A stretch of DNA of 64,000 nt from Olavius algarvensis Delta 4 endosymbiont (GTDB lineage: Bacteria; Desulfobacterota; Desulfobacteria; Desulfobacterales; CAJINA01): NCBI GenBank assembly GCA_905176665.1, contig CAJINA010000094.1:1-64000 (forward strand). The letters are read 5' to 3'. The translations under genes and the position numbers were made by a program. The notes beneath the pieces are model-generated. The model did no database searches and was not told where the DNA came from. It was given only the letters and a program-made list of their open reading frames with translations. This document shows, in pieces, positions 59,854-64,000 of the stretch; the first letter of the stretch is position 1, and every line of letters begins with the position of its first letter.

Positions 59854-59961
59854 ATGGCTTGTTCAAACAAGGCTATTGGCGCTCCGCATCAAGTAGGTTA
59901 TAAACCTAGAACCATCCGTAGCTTGGCAAGTTCATTCCTTTATATACACAGGAGGTAACCG

Positions 59962-61200
59962 GTGGCCCACCTCGCAATGGCAGATCCTGAGATTGCAAGT
60001 TTGATTGATCACGAGCGCATACGCCTGGAAGAGACTTTGAACCTGATCGCGGCGGAGAATCACATGCCGGCGGCTGTCCTGGAAACCCTGGGATCGGTCT
60101 TGAATACCAAGACCATTGAAGGCTATCCGGGCAAACGGTTCCATGCCGGGTGCGTACATGTCGACGAAGTGGAAACCCTGGCCATCGCGCGCGGCCGGGG
60201 CCTGTTTGGGGCCGAACATGTGAACGTCCAGCCCCATAGCGGCACCTCGGCCAACCTGGCGGTCTATTTTGCAGTGTTGGAGGTCGGCGATCGTATTCTG
60301 TCCATGAAACTGGCCCACGGCGGGCATCTCTCCCATGGGCACCCGGCTTCCATCACCGGGCGATGCTTCGATTTTCGGCACTACAGCGTGGACCCGGAAA
60401 CCGAGTTGATCGATTATGCCCAGGTACAACGCCTGGCGGGTGAGTTTCAGCCCCGGATGATCGTGGCCGGCGCCAGTTCCTACCCGCGTTGTATCGATTA
60501 CGCCCGCATGGCGAAAATTGCCCGTTCCATATCCGCCTACCTGTTGGTCGACATGGCCCACCTGGCCGGGCTCGTGGCTGCGGGTGTCATTCCCAGCCCT
60601 GTGCCGCACAGTGATTTTGTCACCTTTACCGGCTATAAAACCCTCATGGGGCCCCGCGGCGGGGTGATCCTTTGCCGGGCGCCGTTCGCCCGGAAGATCG
60701 ACCGGACTATCTTTCCCGGTTGCCAGGGAACCAGCGCCGTTAACCTGATTGCCGCCAAGGCCCTGATCTTCAAACTGGCCGGAGAAAAGGCCTTCATCGA
60801 TACCCAGGCCCAAACAGTCATAAATGCCACCCATCTTGCCGTCGCCCTCGCTGGACGCGGCTACCGGATCGTTACCGGGGGGACGGATAACCACCTGGTG
60901 CTGGTGGATGTAGGTGCACGGCATCTTGAAGGGGGGGAGGTTGAAAAGCTTCTGGAAACAGTGGGCATTATTGCCAACCGCAACGTGATTCCAGGGGATG
61001 AGAGCAAACCGGGAGCCGTCAGCGGCGTCCGCTTTGGGACGGCCGCGGTGACCACCCGTGGCATGGGGACGGCCGAGATGGATATGATCGCCGATTTGAT
61101 TGACCGGACGTTGGCCGGTGCCCATGATGCCAGCTGCCTCGCCGGAATAAAAGGTGAAGTGCAGGCGCTGTGTAAGCGCTTTCCGGTGTATGCCTATTAA
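59962..61200 (+). CDS. Divergent serine hydroxymethyltransferase-like PLP enzyme
   Basis: 412-residue fold-type I enzyme of the SHMT family. It keeps LNLIAAEN, EGYPG (54-58), HSGTSAN and VDMAHLAGL with the PLP aspartate D197. The PLP lysine K226 lies in TFTGYKTLMGPRGG: the usual T-T-T-T-H-K is replaced by T-F-T-G-Y-K, and the YYGG substrate segment reads FHAG. A changed substrate (D-alanine, alpha-methylserine or a beta-hydroxy amino acid) is therefore possible. GTG start with GGAGGT 5 bases upstream. A D-serine dehydratase gene follows after 44 bases. Confidence 0.85.
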   Translation: MAHLAMADPEIASLIDHERIRLEETLNLIAAENHMPAAVLETLGSVLNTKTIEGYPGKRFHAGCVHVDEVETLAIARGRGLFGAEHVNVQPHSGTSANLAVYFAVLEVGDRILSMKLAHGGHLSHGHPASITGRCFDFRHYSVDPETELIDYAQVQRLAGEFQPRMIVAGASSYPRCIDYARMAKIARSISAYLLVDMAHLAGLVAAGVIPSPVPHSDFVTFTGYKTLMGPRGGVILCRAPFARKIDRTIFPGCQGTSAVNLIAAKALIFKLAGEKAFIDTQAQTVINATHLAVALAGRGYRIVTGGTDNHLVLVDVGARHLEGGEVEKLLETVGIIANRNVIPGDESKPGAVSGVRFGTAAVTTRGMGTAEMDMIADLIDRTLAGAHDASCLAGIKGEVQALCKRFPVYAY

Positions 61201-61244
61201 AGATTCGTTTTAAGCCTTAAGTGTTATGTCCTGGGAGAAAACTT

Positions 61245-62585
61245 GTGGACAAGCAGGCCGTTCTTGAACACCTCCAGCGCGAGGAGCCTTTTCTCTGGAT
61301 CAATCCTGAATGTCGATCGGTGGATCGCGTTCTGCCCAAGTTACCCCTGCAGTACGCAGATATCCTGGATGCTGAGACCCGGTTGGAGCGGTTTGCGCCT
61401 TTGCTGGCGGATCTGTTTCCGGAATTGGAAAAAAGCCGGGGCATAATCGAGTCTAACCTGCAGCCGATTCCCGCCATGGCAGCCTGGATGTCCGACCAGG
61501 CCCGCGGGCACCTGCCCGGACAGATGTTGATCAAAACCGACGGGAATCTGCCGGTGGCGGGTTCGGTGAAGGCCCGGGGCGGTATCTACGAAGTGCTGCT
61601 GTTTGCCGAGAACCTGGCCACTCAAAAAGGAATGCTCGCCCCGGATGACGATCGACGAGTCCTGGCAGAGGCTCGGGCGCAGGCATTGTTGCGGCGTTAC
61701 ACGATTTCCGTCGGCAGCACCGGCAATCTGGGTATGAGTATTGGCATTACGGCCGCTGCCCTGGGGTTCAAGGCAGTGGTGCATATGTCCCGCGAGGCCA
61801 AAACGTGGAAAAAAGAGCATCTGCGCGCGAATGGGGTGACGGTGATCGAGCATGCCGCGGATTACACGGTGGCTGTGGCGGCCGGGCGTGCGGCGGCCCG
61901 CATCGATCCACTGACCTATTTCGTGGATGACGAGAGCAGCCAGGCGCTTTTCCTCGGTTACAGCGTGGCGGCGTTGCGTTTGAAAACGCAACTGGTGCAA
62001 GCCGGAATTAGGGTGGATCGTGACCACCCCCTGTTTGTCTATCTGCCCTGCGGAGTCGGCGGTGCGCCCGGCGGCATTACCTTTGGGCTGAAACAGGTAT
62101 TCGGCGATGCGGCCCACTGTTTTTTTGGCGAGCCGGTCCAGGCCCCTTGTATGCTGCTTGCCTTTCTTGGCGGTTTTTCGTCGCCCCGTTCTGTTGAGAC
62201 CCTTGGCCTGGAGATGGATACGGCGGCCGACGGGCTGGCAGTGGGACGGGCATCCGGCCTGGTGGGGCAGATGGTTCGGGATCTGGTATCCGGACTTTTC
62301 ACGATCGACGACGACAGCCTGTTCCGGTTTTTAGAGGCGCTTTACCGGACTGAACATATCCGCATCGAGCCTTCGGCGGCGGCCGGTTTTGCCGGCCCCT
62401 ATTTTGTCACGTTCTCCCTGCCCGGGCGCACTTGGTTGCAGGCCGGCCGGCTGTCCGCGTACATGCCCAAAGCCACCCACCTTGTCTGGACCACCGGCGG
62501 CAGACTGCTGCCCACAGCGGAATTTACCGCCATGACCCGCCGGGGGGCAGACGCGTCCCTGACTTTTCTGAACGCCTGTTGCTGA
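61245..62585 (+). CDS. dsdA: D-serine dehydratase
   Basis: 446-residue PLP enzyme converting D-serine to pyruvate and ammonia. PLP lysine in LPVAGSVKARGGIYEVL; glycine-rich phosphate cup SVGSTGNLGMSIGI; GFKAVVHMSREAKTWKK and FVDDESSQALFLGYSVAA are DsdA hallmarks. The start is probably GTG 61245, after GGGAGA; an in-frame GTG at 61221 adds eight residues. Paired with the SHMT-like gene, which may supply or share a D-amino acid substrate. Confidence 0.9.
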   Translation: MDKQAVLEHLQREEPFLWINPECRSVDRVLPKLPLQYADILDAETRLERFAPLLADLFPELEKSRGIIESNLQPIPAMAAWMSDQARGHLPGQMLIKTDGNLPVAGSVKARGGIYEVLLFAENLATQKGMLAPDDDRRVLAEARAQALLRRYTISVGSTGNLGMSIGITAAALGFKAVVHMSREAKTWKKEHLRANGVTVIEHAADYTVAVAAGRAAARIDPLTYFVDDESSQALFLGYSVAALRLKTQLVQAGIRVDRDHPLFVYLPCGVGGAPGGITFGLKQVFGDAAHCFFGEPVQAPCMLLAFLGGFSSPRSVETLGLEMDTAADGLAVGRASGLVGQMVRDLVSGLFTIDDDSLFRFLEALYRTEHIRIEPSAAAGFAGPYFVTFSLPGRTWLQAGRLSAYMPKATHLVWTTGGRLLPTAEFTAMTRRGADASLTFLNACC

Positions 62586-62742
62586 ATGCAAATACCCCCT
62601 TGCAAGGTACCTAACCGCCCGCTGTTGCGATCGCAATTTTAGTTTGACTAAGTTTGGTTTTGTAAAGTAAGGAATGGTCTTCTAGGCAACTGGCGATTCA
62701 GATCGATTCACAACAACCTATCTTAAAACAGAAGGAGCGGGC

Positions 62743-64000
62743 ATGGGTGGATTATTCGGCGTTGTATCGAAATCAGACTGCGTTAAGGACATCTTCTACG
62801 GAACGGACTACCACTCGCATCTGGGCACCAAGCGCGGCGGCATGGCGGTCATCAATTCCAATGGCATCAAGCGGTCCATCCACGACATCCAGAACAATTA
62901 TTTCCGAACCAAGTTCGAATCCGACCTGCCCAAGTTCAGCGGCAGCAAAGGTATCGGCGTCATCAGTGACTTCGACGCCCAGCCGCTCATTATCAGTTCC
63001 CATCTGGGGCCCTTCGGCATCGTCACGGTCGGCAAGATCAATAACATCGATGCCTTGACGGCCAGGGCCTTTCGACTGAAAAAGCAATTTTCGGAAATCC
63101 TCACCGGCGAGGACAATCCTACCGAGGTGGTGGCTTCCCTGATCTGTGAGGAGGACTCTTTTGAAGCCGGTATCCAGAATGCCTTCGAGAGGGTGAAAGG
63201 ATCCTGCACGATGCTGATCCTTACTGAAGACGGGATCTATGCCGCCCGCGACAAACTGGGCCGGACGCCCATCGCGATCGGCCGGAAGGACGGCGCGTAT
63301 GCGGCGGCATCGGAGAGCTGTGCCTTTCCCAACCTTGGTTATGATGTGGACTATTTTCTGGGCCCCGGCGAAGTGGTGTTCATGACGGCCGACGGCATTG
63401 AACAGCGGATCCTGCCTCGAGACAAGATGCAGGTTTGTGCCTTTTTATGGGTTTACTACGGCTATCCAGCCACAGAGTATGAAGGGATCAATGTCGAATA
63501 TGTGCGCAACAGGTGTGGCGCCGCCCTGGCCCGCCGGGATAATGTCGATATCGATTTCGTGGCCGGTATTCCGGATTCGGGTATCGGTCATGCCATCGGA
63601 TATGCCAGTGAGAAGAAAATCCCCTATTTCCGGCCGTTTGTAAAATACACTCCCACCTGGCCGCGCAGTTTCATGCCCCAGAACCAGGAACTGCGGGACC
63701 TGGTAGCCAAAATGAAATTGATTCCGGTCAAGCGCCTGATTGACGGTAAGCGGATCCTCTTTTGTGAAGATTCGATCGTTCGGGGGACCCAACCCAAAGA
63801 CAACATCCAGATTTTGTACGAATACGGTGCCCGGGAAACGCACATGCGGCCGGCCTGCCCTTGCCTGATCCACCCCTGCGAGCTTCTCAATTTTTCCACT
63901 TCGCGTTCCACCCTGGACCTAGCCGGGCGCCAGATGATCAAAAAGATCGAAGGCGCCGAAGATAAAAACCTGGAGGATTATGCCCGGGCCGGTTCCGATA
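62743..64000 (+). CDS. PurF-like amidophosphoribosyltransferase paralogue lacking the catalytic N-terminal cysteine (partial)
   Basis: 419 residues visible; runs past the window end. The family normally starts M-C-G; here it is MGGLFGVVSK, so the glutaminase nucleophile is glycine. The N-terminal amidotransferase-like domain keeps TKRGGMAV and the usual layout. The phosphoribosyltransferase domain has the PRPP loop LFCEDSIVRGTQPKDNI. It may use free ammonia, or have a different role. AAGGAG lies 8 bases before the ATG. A normal purF may exist elsewhere. Confidence 0.85.
   Translation, partial: MGGLFGVVSKSDCVKDIFYGTDYHSHLGTKRGGMAVINSNGIKRSIHDIQNNYFRTKFESDLPKFSGSKGIGVISDFDAQPLIISSHLGPFGIVTVGKINNIDALTARAFRLKKQFSEILTGEDNPTEVVASLICEEDSFEAGIQNAFERVKGSCTMLILTEDGIYAARDKLGRTPIAIGRKDGAYAAASESCAFPNLGYDVDYFLGPGEVVFMTADGIEQRILPRDKMQVCAFLWVYYGYPATEYEGINVEYVRNRCGAALARRDNVDIDFVAGIPDSGIGHAIGYASEKKIPYFRPFVKYTPTWPRSFMPQNQELRDLVAKMKLIPVKRLIDGKRILFCEDSIVRGTQPKDNIQILYEYGARETHMRPACPCLIHPCELLNFSTSRSTLDLAGRQMIKKIEGAEDKNLEDYARAGSD

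Noticed and set aside
1..64000. tRNA, rRNA, CRISPR array, integrase or complete insertion sequence
   Set aside because: None found on reading both strands; the repeats present are palindromic and dispersed, not evenly spaced with unique spacers.

Overview
The window looks like chromosome from a Gram-negative, anaerobic, moderately GC-rich Desulfobacterota (Desulfobacterales-like sulfate reducer). The reasons are the lipopolysaccharide genes (gmhA, kdsD, waaA), the siroheme/heme operon, the PxxKW cysteine-rich protein, the multihaem cytochrome with its membrane cytochrome b, selenoprotein genes and a selA gene. No rRNA, tRNA, CRISPR array, prophage or intact insertion sequence was found.

Layout. 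0-2.3 kb: a palindromic repeat, a terminator, a response regulator joined to a kinase fragment, and a lipoprotein. 2.3-10.5 kb (minus strand): an OsmC-like protein, moaA, gpgS with an M20-like peptidase, then gmhA, a deoxyhypusine-synthase-like gene, an FmdB-type zinc ribbon, hemC and cobA-hemD. 10.5-14.9 kb: a TPR protein, selA and a CheD-HDOD fusion. 15-21 kb: a glycerol-phosphate/ether-lipid-like set (FGGY kinase, FAD-linked AGPS-like oxidase, glpD, GntR regulator) with repeated operator-like palindromes. 21.3-32.5 kb: housekeeping genes (rfbB, pyrF, lysC, tsaE, nnr, ybeY, a PgpH-like gene, phoH, cvpA, mazG). 32.6-38.2 kb: a FlgM-type flagellar regulatory pair behind a sigma-28 promoter, NUDIX, class II aldolase and a run of small enzymes including a decayed ybaK. 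38.8-51.8 kb: an LpoA-like lipoprotein, waaA, pfkA, kdsD, PxxKW protein, aminotransferase, ClC channel, truA, an AEC transporter, and a tiny selenoprotein overlapping a pseudouridine synthase gene. 52.3-53.2 kb: an ArsR regulator and a secreted repeat protein.

The most striking region is 53.2-59.8 kb. A sigma-54 enhancer-binding regulator is divergent from a near-consensus sigma-54 promoter with a nested palindromic upstream site. The promoter precedes three DsrE/TusB-like sulfur-carrier genes, a secreted cytochrome-like protein without a haem motif, a lipoprotein with three rhodanese domains and two in-frame UGA codons that I read as selenocysteine, an octahaem cytochrome and a membrane cytochrome b. 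I infer an inducible selenium-dependent sulfur-transfer and electron-transfer module. It is coherent with the selA gene 43 kb away and with the second, 61-residue UGA-containing protein at 50.9 kb.

The right end carries a divergent SHMT, a D-serine dehydratase and a PurF-like protein whose N-terminal catalytic cysteine is glycine. Ten copies or part-copies of two related palindromic intergenic repeats (about 120-220 bp) are scattered through the window, many directly abutting stop codons.
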